From: Chiridota heheva
Lineage: Eukaryota > Echinodermata > Holothuroidea > Apodida > Chiridotidae
Length of the DNA: 64,000 bases
Direction of reading: 5' to 3'
Assembly: GCA_020152595.1 (NCBI GenBank)
Contig: JAIGNY010002165.1
Span: forward strand, 1,031,001-1,095,000
Shown: piece by piece, positions 12,293-23,600 of the stretch
Numbering within the stretch: the stretch's first letter is position 1
Layout of the letters: the number at the start of each line of letters is the position of its first letter
Notes under the pieces: generated by a model
Seen by the model: only the letters and a program-made list of their open reading frames with translations
Databases searched by the model: none
Told to the model about the DNA's origin: nothing
Made by a program: the position numbers and the translations under genes

Positions 12293-12827
12293 AGAAATTT
12301 TATAAACAGATATAATAATTGGGTAAAATATGTGTTGCTTATGATGAAAACACAATTTAACGGAAATTGCTGCAATACCAAATTTGCGCTATTGATTTTT
12401 ATCGTATACAATTAATCTAACTATTAGTTCATTTTCTATACCTTATTTGTTGGATGAACCCGGGGCCCCCCGTAACTACGGCACCTCAATTTCTTATTGA
12501 TCTGTTGATTAATGCCCTGTCCATAGATCACACATACAAATGAAAGCAAAATGAATCACGGACGTCAATGCGGTTTACGGTGACTGTATCAACCTGCCTT
12601 AGTCTATATTTGATTTTTTGGAGTACATGCTGAAAATTCGCCATCTTTGATAAACTAACTTACAAATTTTAAAATAATTTTAAACGTTTGTAAATCAAAG
12701 TAATTATTGATTTAATTTCATTTATACATTATTTAAATGATTTGATATATTTTGAAAAATGTGAAATTTAATAGGGCTTACTGCATGGTTATTTTTTTAA
12801 AGTAGGAGTCATAAAGAAGTAAAAACA

Positions 12828-13185
12828 CCCGAAGGGGGGGGGGGCACTTCCATACTAAAGTGGTAGGTATGTGCCGCCCATAATTTCAAAATTGGACTGC
12901 AGTGTGATAGATTTTTTTGGTAACTGCAGTATGATAGTTTATGTTTTTGATACCTACAGTATAAAAATAAGTGATTTTTGATACCTGCAGTACGAAAATA
13001 AGTAATTTTTGATACCTCAGTACCTGCAGTATGAAAATATGCAAAAAAATTGAGACCAGCAGTATGAGAAATTGGATTTTTGATACCTGCACCACGAAAA
13101 TTCTGACAAAAGGCAACTGCTCGGGCGGCACATGTTTATATTACCTCACATATGGAAGTGTCCCCCCCTCCCTTTCCCCTGGTAA
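12828..13185. mobile_element. foldback element with G-rich ends and internal tandem repeat
   Basis: The left end, a poly-G run then CACTTCCATA and GTGCCGCCCAT, is inverted at 13123-13180 (GGGCGGCACATG...TATGGAAGTGTCCCCCC). Inside, a unit of about 30 bp (TTTTTGATACCTGCAGTA plus GAAAATAAGTA) is repeated four to five times. No open frame of note. Confidence 0.65.
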
Positions 13186-13234
13186 AAACATTAAATATAG
13201 AATATGTTCTTAAGAAATATTTTTCATTCGCCTA

Positions 13235-15240
13235 AAGCAAAAAACCAAGGAGGTTGTTGTCCCCTTCCAGCCTTCAAGGTAATGATGGTGTTACTATCAA
13301 TAGTTGAAAGGATATGGCTGAGGTTTTGAATGATCAATAAGGATATAAGGATCATGAAAAGTTCCCAAAAGGTTTGATAAGAGATGCCCAAGTGCTTTTT
13401 GAAAAACGTTTGTCCAAAGAGGTTAAGATTAATCCTACGTCGTTTCATTCATATGTTCGCTCAAAGCAAAACCAAGGAAGTTGTTGTACCCCTTCATGGT
13501 AATGATGGTATTACTATTAATAGTGGTAAGGATATGGCTGAGGTTTTGAATGACTACTTTGTGTCTGTTTTTACTAAGGAGTCCATTGCTGATGATGTTG
13601 TAGATTATCTTAGTGTGCACTTTCCAGTATTCATTAAGAATGTTGATTTTTCAGTTGATGTTGTGTCTAAGAAGTTGAAGGGTTTGAATTCAAATAAAGC
13701 ACCCGGTCCAGATGGTATACATCCTGCTGTCTTACGTGAGTGTTTTGGTGTTAATTCTGTTCTCCTAAGTATTTTCTTTTCAAAGTGTTTTGATGTTGGT
13801 GTTGTTCCTAGTGAATGGAGAATTGCTAAAGTCACTCCTATTTTTAAAAAGGGTGACCACAGTTTGCCTTGTAACTATAGGCCAGTGAGTCTTACTAGTG
13901 TTGTGGCAAGGTCATCGAGTCCATTGTTAAGGATGTTGTATTAGATCATTTACTAGTCAAATTTGTTGAATTTGTCCCAGCATGGGTTTCTACCTAAGAG
14001 GTCTTGTGTTTCTAATTTATTGGAGTGTCTTGATGATGTTACTAAACAAGTTGATTATGGTCATAATGTTGATGTTATCTATTTAGATTTCCAAAAACCA
14101 TTTGATAAGGTTCCATTAGGCAGGCTCATGATGAAAACAAGAGCGCTTGGTCTGGAGGAAAAGTGTGCCAGTTGAATATATTCTTGATTAGTTGACAGGT
14201 CACAAAGAGTTGTTGTTAATGGTTAAGCATCTCCATGGAAGAAGGTTACAAGTGGTGTTCCTCAGGGTTCTGTATTGGGTCCGCTTCTTTTCTTAATCTT
14301 CATTAATGATATTGATATTTCCCTTGGCTCCAGGATTTGTAAATTTGCTGATGACACTAAGCTCTACAGGATTGCTGATGATGCTAGGGAATCTTCACTT
14401 ATGCAAACTGATCTGGATAAGTCAGTTTTTTGGTCTCAAACATGACAGACGTCATTCAATGTTGATAAATGCAAAGTTATTCATTTTGGTCAGAACAATT
14501 TGGCTCATGAATGGTTTAAATCTTGGTTGTGTTGATCAAGAAAGGGATGCAGGTATTGTCATTACTAGCAATCTGAAGCCTTCTAAACAGTGTGCAGGTT
14601 GCAAAGCAAATAGGCTGCTTGGTTAGATGCTTGGTTTAATAAGAAGAAATGTTTCTTTTCTTGGTAGAGAGGTTGTTCTTAATTTGTATAAGCAGGCCTC
14701 ATCTTGAGTATGCTATTCAGGCTTGGAGTCCCTTTTATGAGAAGGATAAATTCATTTTGGAGCAGGTTCAGCGAAAAGCCACTAAACTTATTTCCAAAGT
14801 AAGGAATCTTTCTTATGAATCTAGGTTGCGAATTCTTGGTTTGACCACGCTTGAGTTGAGAAGAGTACGTGGCGATATGATTCAGGTTTTCAAATTCTTA
14901 TCTGGTAGAGATGCTTTGACTTCCTGTAATTTCTTGCATGTTTCAGCTAATCCTCATGTGACACGTGGTAACAGTTTGAAGTTGACCAAAGAGTTTGCAC
15001 GGATAGATATTTGGCATTTTAGCTTTTCGCAAAGAGTTGTTAATGAGTGGAATGGTTTGCCTGAGTGAGTAGTTAGCTCCAATTCTGTTTACTATTTAAA
15101 AGTCAACATGAATAAGTTCTTTACTAACTCTGGGCGTCTTTGATTTCTTTTTTTTGGTGGTGGTGGTATTAGTTTGGGCTTTTTATGGGGTGACTAACTT
15201 TCATCTTTTCATGTTAATTTATGTTATGTTATGTTATAGG
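13235..15240 (+). mobile_element. CR1/Jockey-like LINE, copy A, mostly RT domain, broken
   Basis: Successive frames give the pre-RT region (SFHSYVRSK), the RT start (LNSNKAPGPDGIHPAVLREC), the RT core (WRIAKVTPIFKKGD, NYRPVSLTSV, GFLPKRSCVSNLLE, VIYLDFQKPFDKVP), the catalytic block ([10 protein letters not shown]) and the C-terminal block ([18 protein letters not shown] to VNEWNGLPE). Several frameshifts and stops break it. The 3' end carries a GGTGGT tract, a short conserved 3' UTR (TATGGGGTGACTAA) and an (ATGTT)n tail, as expected for CR1-like elements. At the 5' end a segment of about 110 bp is present twice (13235-13350 and 13461-13550). It lies between PPAN and COQ4. Confidence 0.85.
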
Positions 15241-15436
15241 GTTCAACTTAAAGTCCATTTTACAATATGTGTAATTTGTATTGCTAATACATAAGGCACT
15301 GCCTACGGACATGACGGACAGCTGTTGTTTTAGTTGCTAAAACGTTGAAGGCATTGCTTTACATATAGCTGGTTTTGTTTTGCTTATTTGGATGGCTGCC
15401 GTACAAATAGACTAGATATTATACACACCCTCAGTC

Positions 15437-15635
15437 ATGGTTGACATTGGGATTGCCGTATATAATTGTACTTTATATAAGTATTATCTTAATTTTTTCT
15501 CAAATAATCTAAAACTATTACCCCCGCTAAAATGTTATAACCCCAATGGAAGTGTTTTAAGCTTTGACCGTACATTGGAGAGCTCGTCAGATGATTTTTA
15601 CAGAAGGAAAAGTAGTCCAAAATGCTTCAATAAAA
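15437..15635 (+). CDS. candidate COQ4 first exon (unproven)
   Basis: An open frame beginning MVDIGIAVYNC runs 66 codons and meets a consensus donor (A|GTAAGT) at 15636. It leaves one base, exactly the phase needed for COQ4 exon 2, whose first two bases complete an Arg codon. The joined protein would be about 294 residues, somewhat longer than the roughly 265 of human COQ4. The N-terminus of COQ4 is poorly conserved, so there is no homology support. The first residues are not an obvious mitochondrial targeting helix, although a basic stretch (YRRKSSPK) lies nearer the junction. Phase agreement alone happens about one time in three by chance. Confidence 0.28.
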
Positions 15636-15721
15636 GTAAGTAAAATCACCTTAAAAACAGTTTTTGAAGAAATGGATGGGCTTCAAACATCGATTCTAAT
15701 CATTGTGGGCGAAAAAGGTAA

Positions 15722-15905
15722 ATAACATAACATAACATAACATAACATAACAAGATTACGGACTAAGAAGGGTTAGTCACCCCATAAAAAAGCCCAAACT
15801 AACACCGCCACAAAAAACAAAAAAAATCATAGAGTTAGTAAAGAACTTATCAATCTTGACCTTGAAATTGTGAGCGCAATTGAATGTAACTGTCTATAAG
15901 GTTTT
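15722..15905 (-). mobile_element. same CR1-like LINE family, copy E, 3' UTR and tail
   Basis: It starts with a run of AACAT/ATAAC pentamers (the tail in reverse), then carries the inverted TATGGGGTGACT motif and the TTAGTAAAG... end of the coding region. It points opposite to copy A, whose end is 480 bp away, so the two tails face each other. Confidence 0.7.
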
Positions 15906-16566
15906 GTTGACATAAAGATCTTAAAACTGAGATTTTCCTATCTTTTATTACCTCGCTTAAAACAGTAGAGGGAGGTATAGGATTTGCAGCACCCTCGGAC
16001 GGCCAGCCATCACCAAAAGCACCCATGCTAACGCGGCTGGCATTAGTCCGACGTCTACAAATAGACGTGACCAACTCAAATATTGCACAATAGTTTGATG
16101 CCACCTTTATTACGTGACTTGTCGTGAAGTGAACGAATAAAATACAATGAATTTCAGAAATTGTCTATGGAAAAGAAGATGGAAAAGAATACTTTTAAAC
16201 ACGAGGTGTATTTACAAACAGCAAAATCTACAGGCGTGTACGAGAAGATTTTCAGCAGATTTTTTGCTTCAACATGAAGGTTACCTTAGTTTTTATTAAC
16301 CAAATTACGTCACTAGTACTAGGCTATACCAGTTATGCGACACAGTGACAGAAATTAGCACTTGCCACTTGTGTGTATTTCAACTTTGTCGTTATTCGCA
16401 GGGCAGCCTTGCGAATTGCCCGTAGTACGGAGTTATTCGCAGGGCAGTAACGAAATTCGGTGCTCGCCGCTCAGTGACGTACGCATGCCAGATTGGAAAG
16501 TTTGGGGTGAATCTCCCCTATGCACAAATTTGAACCATAGTACTATGTGCCAGCAGAGTGCGATTT

Positions 16567-16984
16567 AACTATAGAATGCAGGTTCACTCTCGAAAAATAC
16601 CCCCTAATTCGCGAACTTCCAACATGAATGATTTAATCTTAGGAATTATAAAGAAGTCCAAATAACAACTCCCTGGTTTAATCGTATGGCTCCAATACAG
16701 TATCCCTGGCTTTCCCCGGCTGGGCAGCGAAGTCACACGGATTGTAAGATTTCTATCTTAATTAAAAAATGATGCATATTCATGTTGGAAGAATTTTTAC
16801 ATATTTTAAATCAAAACTATGGCGTTTTTTCGGCTGGGCAGTGTGGTCGCGTGGATTGTAGACCTGCTAATCTTAATGAAAGAACGATGCATATTTATGT
16901 ATGATGATAATTGTGTCAATGCAGCATGACTTCGCTGCTGACAGCCAGGTGTATACTTTGAAGTGAAATCTGTATACTATAGTT
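16567..16984. mobile_element. CTATAG-ended MITE, copy 1
   Basis: Ends AACTATAGAATGCAGGTTCA and TGTATACTATAGTT form inverted repeats of about 22 bp around a 418-bp element. An internal motif, CGGCTGGGCAG, occurs twice (16719 and 16830). The whole element recurs inverted at 57419-57838. Confidence 0.65.
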
Positions 16985-19900
16985 GTACCCTTCGTACTGG
17001 CCTGGAGCATGCAACTTACCCCTATTCAAACTCCAAAAAATACATACATAAGAAACAAGAACACAAAAAACAATAAAATTTTGGCATATTCATGGCAGAT
17101 TGTGTAGCCTCTTCATTTTCAGGTATACTTCCGGAACAGCAGGTTATTCAGCATTTTTTTAAAGTTTTATTAAAAAAATTAAGCAAATAAATGTCAAAAA
17201 ATTGTATTTTTTGTTTTCTTTTCTTAATATTTTACAATAAAAAGAACTTATTCTAACAAAAATCAAGTACATTTCAGTATTTAGCAAGCACACAAGTTAG
17301 TTATCACTTGGTCATTTATGAAACTTTAAACTAGCGATGTATATACTAGGTCCTAGGCCCAGTTCAATGATTCACACAGCATAAAATACCTTTCAAAATG
17401 TTTTCAAAATATCTCCAGTCAATAATAATTGGTAAAAATGGAGTTCCATTTTCATTTTGTTACAGCAAAATTGCCTAGAAATGGCTGAAAGGGCTGTGTA
17501 AAACCCAAATTTAGGTTTTAAAATTTCCCCAATCGAAAAGTGGCGAATTTTGCAAGCTCTGAACATGTGGTCATGGCATAATGCAATGTACAACATAACG
17601 TTATGTGACTTGTAATGTACACTGTATCTTTAGTACACTGTGCAGTGGTCATTATCATGTGAAACAATGTGTTAGCCTTGTACAGAAAAAAACAGGTCGT
17701 GACTGAAATAAGTTTCATTGAGAAAAACTTTTTTTATTGTGACGGGTTGCCAGATTGCAAAATAATGAACTGACTTGCGCTGAACATAATTTGCATACTC
17801 CCAGGTACTAGTCTGCAGTGCTAGCACAGTGAAGAATCCCAATTGTTTTTAATGTATATAGCATAGCAAGGTTTAATGTCCTAAAAGCATCCAGTGCTGG
17901 ACATTATATCAAGACTGCTACAGCCTTTGATAACCAGTTGTAAATTCACTGGTTGCAAACCCACCGGGTTCGAACCCAGGACGTGCGGGTAAGAGGACAA
18001 AGCACTACACCACGGAGGTCGGATTACTAGTTTTTTCCTCACGTGATAGGAAATTCAGGATTATTGAGTATTGAGTGAGATATGTGCAAGATGTGTGATT
18101 TTCTTTTATCTTTGTTTGTGAACCTAATTTTTTTGTTATTAACAATTTTACCAGAATATGATTTCCCACCACGTGGTCTGGTCAAGTTGACTCTGTCACT
18201 CGTATAACTTCGATAATCGGCCCGAATAGGTGAGAAATTCCCATTAACCCACACATTATAATTTATACAAAACAGCTCATAACTTTTGTTAGAAGTGTAA
18301 TTTTTTGTTCAAACATCCCATTAATTCATTTTTCTCCCTACTGCCTTTAAATTTTTGTTTGTTTAGAAAATATATTTTTCATCACATGGTATGGTCAATT
18401 TGACCCCCCTCCCCACCCCCACACGCCATTTGCTGAAGACAGAATAATTTGTGCTATATATTAATAATCTTCAAAAGAATTTTGTTTGTCTCACTCACAT
18501 CCCGATACTGTATTTGAGTGTTAACGCAACCATCATGGGGCCCGTTACATATTAACCCCATATATACGATACGATACATGTTACAGCCTTACTTGGTTTA
18601 GAGTTGTGACACGTAAGCAGCAGCCTTCTGAGTCCTGACTATTATTTATTTGTGTCTCTTTATACAAGTACATCTTATGACAAAAATGGTGTATATTAGT
18701 TTCAATTTAAAACCAGAGTTTGCTTTTTTCATTGACAAAAATGTTGGAACAATGACATTTGATCTGGAACAGTGTTTTTTTAAGAAACAACTATTCCTTG
18801 GAACAGTGGTGAACAATTTAAAATTTGACCCCTGGTATTCTGCAGTTACTCCTACAATTTAAATGAACATACAGGTCAACTTGATCGGAGAAGAGCTTGA
18901 TTTTTTGCATGCAAGTAAATTTTAAGACATTTGAAAAAGGACACTGCAGGGTATCACTCCCTGTGGTTTCTTTGATGATCCCTTCAAGTTGGCTTAAATT
19001 TCCATTAAGAACCTTTTAGAAATTCTTTTGGATCCCTTTGAGAAACCCTTAAGGTCGATCCTTTTGAGGTAGTCAATTTTTCAATAAGAAACATTTGAAA
19101 ATCCCTTTGGGAAACACATCAGGTCCCTTTGAACCCCTTTAAAAACTTTGGGTCCCTTTGAAAAATCCCAAAGGGATCCCTTTAGTAGTTGCCAAAAGGA
19201 TTTTTAGTTGGGGAGTTGGTCATGGTCTTAATTGCCTTCTCGTGGCCTTGCAGGGCCACCGAGAACCTGAGGAATGTGTGAATTCTGGGCAAAGTCAAGC
19301 TTTGGGCCTCAAATATCTGACGAGCAAAAAAAAAAAAAATGGTCATCAAGCATATATGGGCCCCAAATTCCTTTAGGCCAATGTATGTATTTTGGGGCTT
19401 AAAATTTTGAAAAGCAAACAAAAATAATGGTCATCAAGTGTCGTATATGGGCCCAAAATTCCTCCTATGTGGGCCCTCTAAGCTTGGGGTAAGTTCCCCA
19501 CACCTTGGTTGGCCTACACCCATTGCTGACATAGACGTGTACTATTATTTACCAGGGAAGGGGGGTGGGGGGTTCAACTTACTGACAAAATTCTAAATGT
19601 GTCATATTTTCTGTTGAAAACTTTCCCATTTTTCTACTCATAGTTCAACATTTTTGCTCAATTTTGTCAATTTTCAACTAATTCATTGATTTTCTGCTCA
19701 TTGTCTGATTTTCTTGTCAAAATTTTATGATTTGATATTGCAAGCTGCAACTTGCATGCCTGCCCTGCGAATATAGTAGGCCTGACACAATCCTCAGGGC
19801 TGCTCTGTGAATAAGAAGTACATGTTATACAATTTGCAGGGCAGCAATAAGACGTACCTGTAGCCCCACCTTATTTAAATGTGTACAATACATATAATAT

Positions 19901-20634
19901 GCTCATAATTTGACTCTAAACAGTATAATTATACTAGGCGCATGAACACTCAAGTCCACATACAATATTGAAATGTGCCGAGTGAGAAGACATGGGGCGG
20001 GGTCCGTGGTCTGAGGTGTTGGGTGACCAGGGAAGCGGAAAACTAAAGAAAATGACTAGGCGAAACAACTAGATAAAATAAAACTCCGGATTTAATACTT
20101 GGTCTCAAATTCACACTTGGATAAAAGAAAAATATAGCCATGCACTAGGGTTAGCTTGACTTAAACCTTTAGTCTTTTGTTATACGACTTAAGCGACAAC
20201 ATATCAAATTAAACTATTTGATATTTGGAAATATTGAATTTTGTTCCTTTTTGCTTCATAGAAAAATCTGTTTCTTCCATCCCATTGGTTTCAGGTAGGG
20301 GATAGATTTTAAGAAAGAAACAAAGATAAACTAAATTTGAGCCTAACAAAGAAGGCTTCCCTTACATTTAAGTTACATGGTTGAAATTTCAAGTGTTGAT
20401 TTGGCATTAATCTCGCTGGTAAAACACTCCTAATTTACATAAATTTGTACTCTTATCTCACCGGCATGATTGTATGGAGTGCCAAGATAGTGGTATGTAT
20501 TAAAATTCAATGTACATTCTAGTCTAAATTCTGAATAAATTGTTTATTTTCAACTTTTTGTTGTAGAATTACACACTAATGAATGTGAGACAGGCAGAGG
20601 TAGTCCTGGGCATCCCTGGTTTCATCTGTTCCAG
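16985..20634. other. between the CTATAG MITE and COQ4 exon 2, repeats only
   Basis: It holds the SINE head at 17944, a repeat related to 7440 at 18700-18845, an irregular run of AAGGGATCC/CCCTTTGA motifs at 18980-19190 and a G-rich patch at 19556. CAGGGCAG motifs at 16390-16440 recur in inverted form at 19757-19855. No exon was recognised. Confidence 0.5.
17944..18024 (-). repeat. tRNA-derived SINE head
   Basis: On the minus strand TCCGTGGTGTAGTGCTTTG is an A-box-like start and GGGTTCGAACCC a perfect B box. The expected acceptor pairing (GACCTCC with the 3' end) is absent. Most likely a SINE head; a degenerate tRNA pseudogene is the alternative. Confidence 0.5.
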
Positions 20635-23600
20635 GAAAGCTATACAACTCACACTTACCCACAACTCTTCTCCAGAAATCACTCTTGACTGTAGGGTCAG
20701 CTGGCATGTCTCTCTACGATCCTTACAGGCACGGTAAGTACTTTACTTCTCTTTCTGTTTTTTCAAACGTTGTAGTGCAATGTACTTTCCATATTCTTAC
20801 AAGATTGGTTTTAAATCAGTAAATAAAAAATAAAGGTAGACTTAAAGATCTGGTGGTACCTACTCCTAGACACTCTTCTAATCACAATTTTTGAAGTAGA
20901 GATTTTCTAGAGGTAACTAGTTCAAGAATAATCATCTAGAATAATCATCATCTAGAATAATTATCATCTAGAATAATCATCATCTAGAATAATCATCATC
21001 TAGAATAATCATCATCTAGAATAATCATCATCTAGAATAATCATCATCTAGAATAATCATCATCTAGAATAATCATCATCTAGAATAATCATCATCTAGA
21101 ATAATTATCATCTAGAATAATCATCATCTAGAATAATCATCATCTAGAATAATCATCATCTAGAATAATCATCATCTAGAATAATAATCATCTAGAATAA
21201 TCATCATCTAGAATAATTATCATCTAGAATAATCATCATCTAGAATAATTATCATCTAGAATAATCATCATCTAGAATAATCATCATCTAGAATAATCAT
21301 CATCTAGAATAATCATCATCTAGAATAATCATCATCTAGAATAATCATCATCTAGAATAATTATCATCTAGAATAATCATCATCTAGAATAATCATCATC
21401 TAGAATAATCATCATCTAGAATAATCATCATCTAGAATAATCATCATCTAGAATAATAATCATCTAGAATAATAATCATCTAGAATAATCATCATCTAGA
21501 ATAATCATCATCTAGAATAATTATCATCTAGAATAATCATCTAGAATAATCATCATCTAGAATAATCATCATCTAGAATAATCATCATCTAGAATAATCA
21601 TCATCTAGAATAATCATCATCTAGATTAATTATCATCTAGAATAATTATCATCTAGAATAATCATCTAGAATAATCATCATCTAGAATAATCATCTAGAA
21701 TAATTATCATCTAGAATAATCATCATCTAGAATAATCATCTAGAATAATTATCATCTAGAATAATCATCATCTAGAATAATCATCTAGAATAATCATTAT
21801 CTAGAATAATTATCATCTAGAATAATCATCTAGAATAATCATCATTTACATTTAGAAGAACATTAAACTCTGAATAGATCTTACTTTAAATTTTGTGTAT
21901 AGCTTATGCGGTTTCCTAGTTATGACTTATTAAAGTTCCAAGGTTTTAAAATGTCACCAAATGTGATGACCCGGGAGCTTGAAGCCATGACCAGTAGATC
22001 CTTAAATAAATTACCAGTGGTATCACCTGAGTTTTGGTTTGAAGGTACAACAGTTGAGATTAAAAAATCTAGGGGGCACAAGAAATGGACCTAACTGTGC
22101 ACGCATAGCGTAGGATCCAAGAAAAAGCTCTCAAGATTCCATAGTTGTGATGTCCAAAATGGCTTAAAATAATCAATGAAGTTTACATGAGAACATATGC
22201 AGTTTCAATAGCTTCAATAATTGCTGAAACAAAGAAAATGGATTTCCATTTCAAAATTACTCTAGGTTGAAAGTGAGGAAATTCGTGCAAAATCATTGTA
22301 TATATTCATGCCAAATATTAGTGAATAGGTTTGCTGAAAAGTGTGAAAAGAAAAGTTGTATGCATATTTTGCTGGTAGCTTGCTGTCTAACTGTAAACTG
22401 TTATACCAAAGTTTCAAATAATAGCTGATCAAAGATATGTTTTGAAACATTGACCAAAATTTGAGTTTTCTTGTATTTATTAGAACATGAGCTAACTGAT
22501 AATTATGTATAAGAATGACAACAATGGACATCAAATATTTGAAATCGATGGGAAGGAGGGGGGGGGGGTGCTGCAAAATGTCATTGATGATTACATAAGT
22601 ATTGTCCTTCATTTTAGTCCATTGAGGAATTTCATATGTAATAATTTCATATATAATAATAACATCTCTCCTAATATACCTAAGTTGAAAATCATTTTTA
22701 TTTAGTCAACCCCATTTCTTGAAACTACTGTATTGTGGTGCAAGATCAAATAAAGAGGGATTTACATATGAATAGTGAGCTATTCAATTGATGACATCAT
22801 TAATATGCATATTTCATGCACTAATTAGGACTAAAGACACATTGAGAGCTCTGTAAAAATGTAATTTCTTGACCAGTTTTGATAAGATTACTTGCTATTT
22901 GCATGAATTTAAAAAGAATGTAACAGAATTACTCACTTTGATAAATTGCCTTATTACTGATAAAGATTTTCTTTTTGAAGCTTCTCAAAGCATGTAAAGT
23001 ATTTTAGGGTTTTTTTAGAAAGTTATGTTGTCAATAGAAAAGCTGATATTTCAACTTTGTAATCTGGCTTTAATTTGATGATGGAGATTTTTAATTTTGA
23101 TTTCTCCTCACAACTTATGTATACAATTTGTAGGTGTAAACAGTTATTTATTTTCTATGAAGTATTTGCATTGTCATGACCCATACATTAAATCCTGGTG
23201 ATGCACGACCATCGTTATTTGGTTTATTCCATTTTAAGAACAGGTGAATGTTTTGATAATTATCAAAAATACATGTAAAATATTCTTGTTTTTCAATCCT
23301 TTTAGTTGTTTTTCATGTATTCTAAACAATCTAACACAGAAAGTTTATTAAAAGATAAATGTTTTGGCACATTTATTGCACTGTTCAAAGGACTTTGCAC
23401 TCACAAATGGCCCTCCTAAAGTCGGGCCATTGCACTCGTGTCAAAGTCCTTTGCCCAGTGCATTTATTGTGTATTTATAACACTCCGCCCCTGCCTTCAC
23501 CTCCGCCATCACCCCCACCTTGCCCCTGCCTCGCCCTCGCCTCCGCCTCCATCCCCGCCTCCGCCTTTAATTACAAACCAGATGATATGCAAAACTTATT

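Noticed and set aside
15850..16104. 84-codon minus frame
   Set aside because: It overlaps the tail of CR1-like copy E and GC-rich repeat DNA; no family resemblance.
17944..18024. Possible tRNA gene on the minus strand
   Set aside because: The B box is perfect but acceptor and D arms do not pair; best read as a SINE head. The same reasoning applies at 171, 4058 and 61945.
20938..21846. Possible CRISPR-like array
   Set aside because: Units abut directly with no unique spacers; it is a minisatellite in an animal intron.
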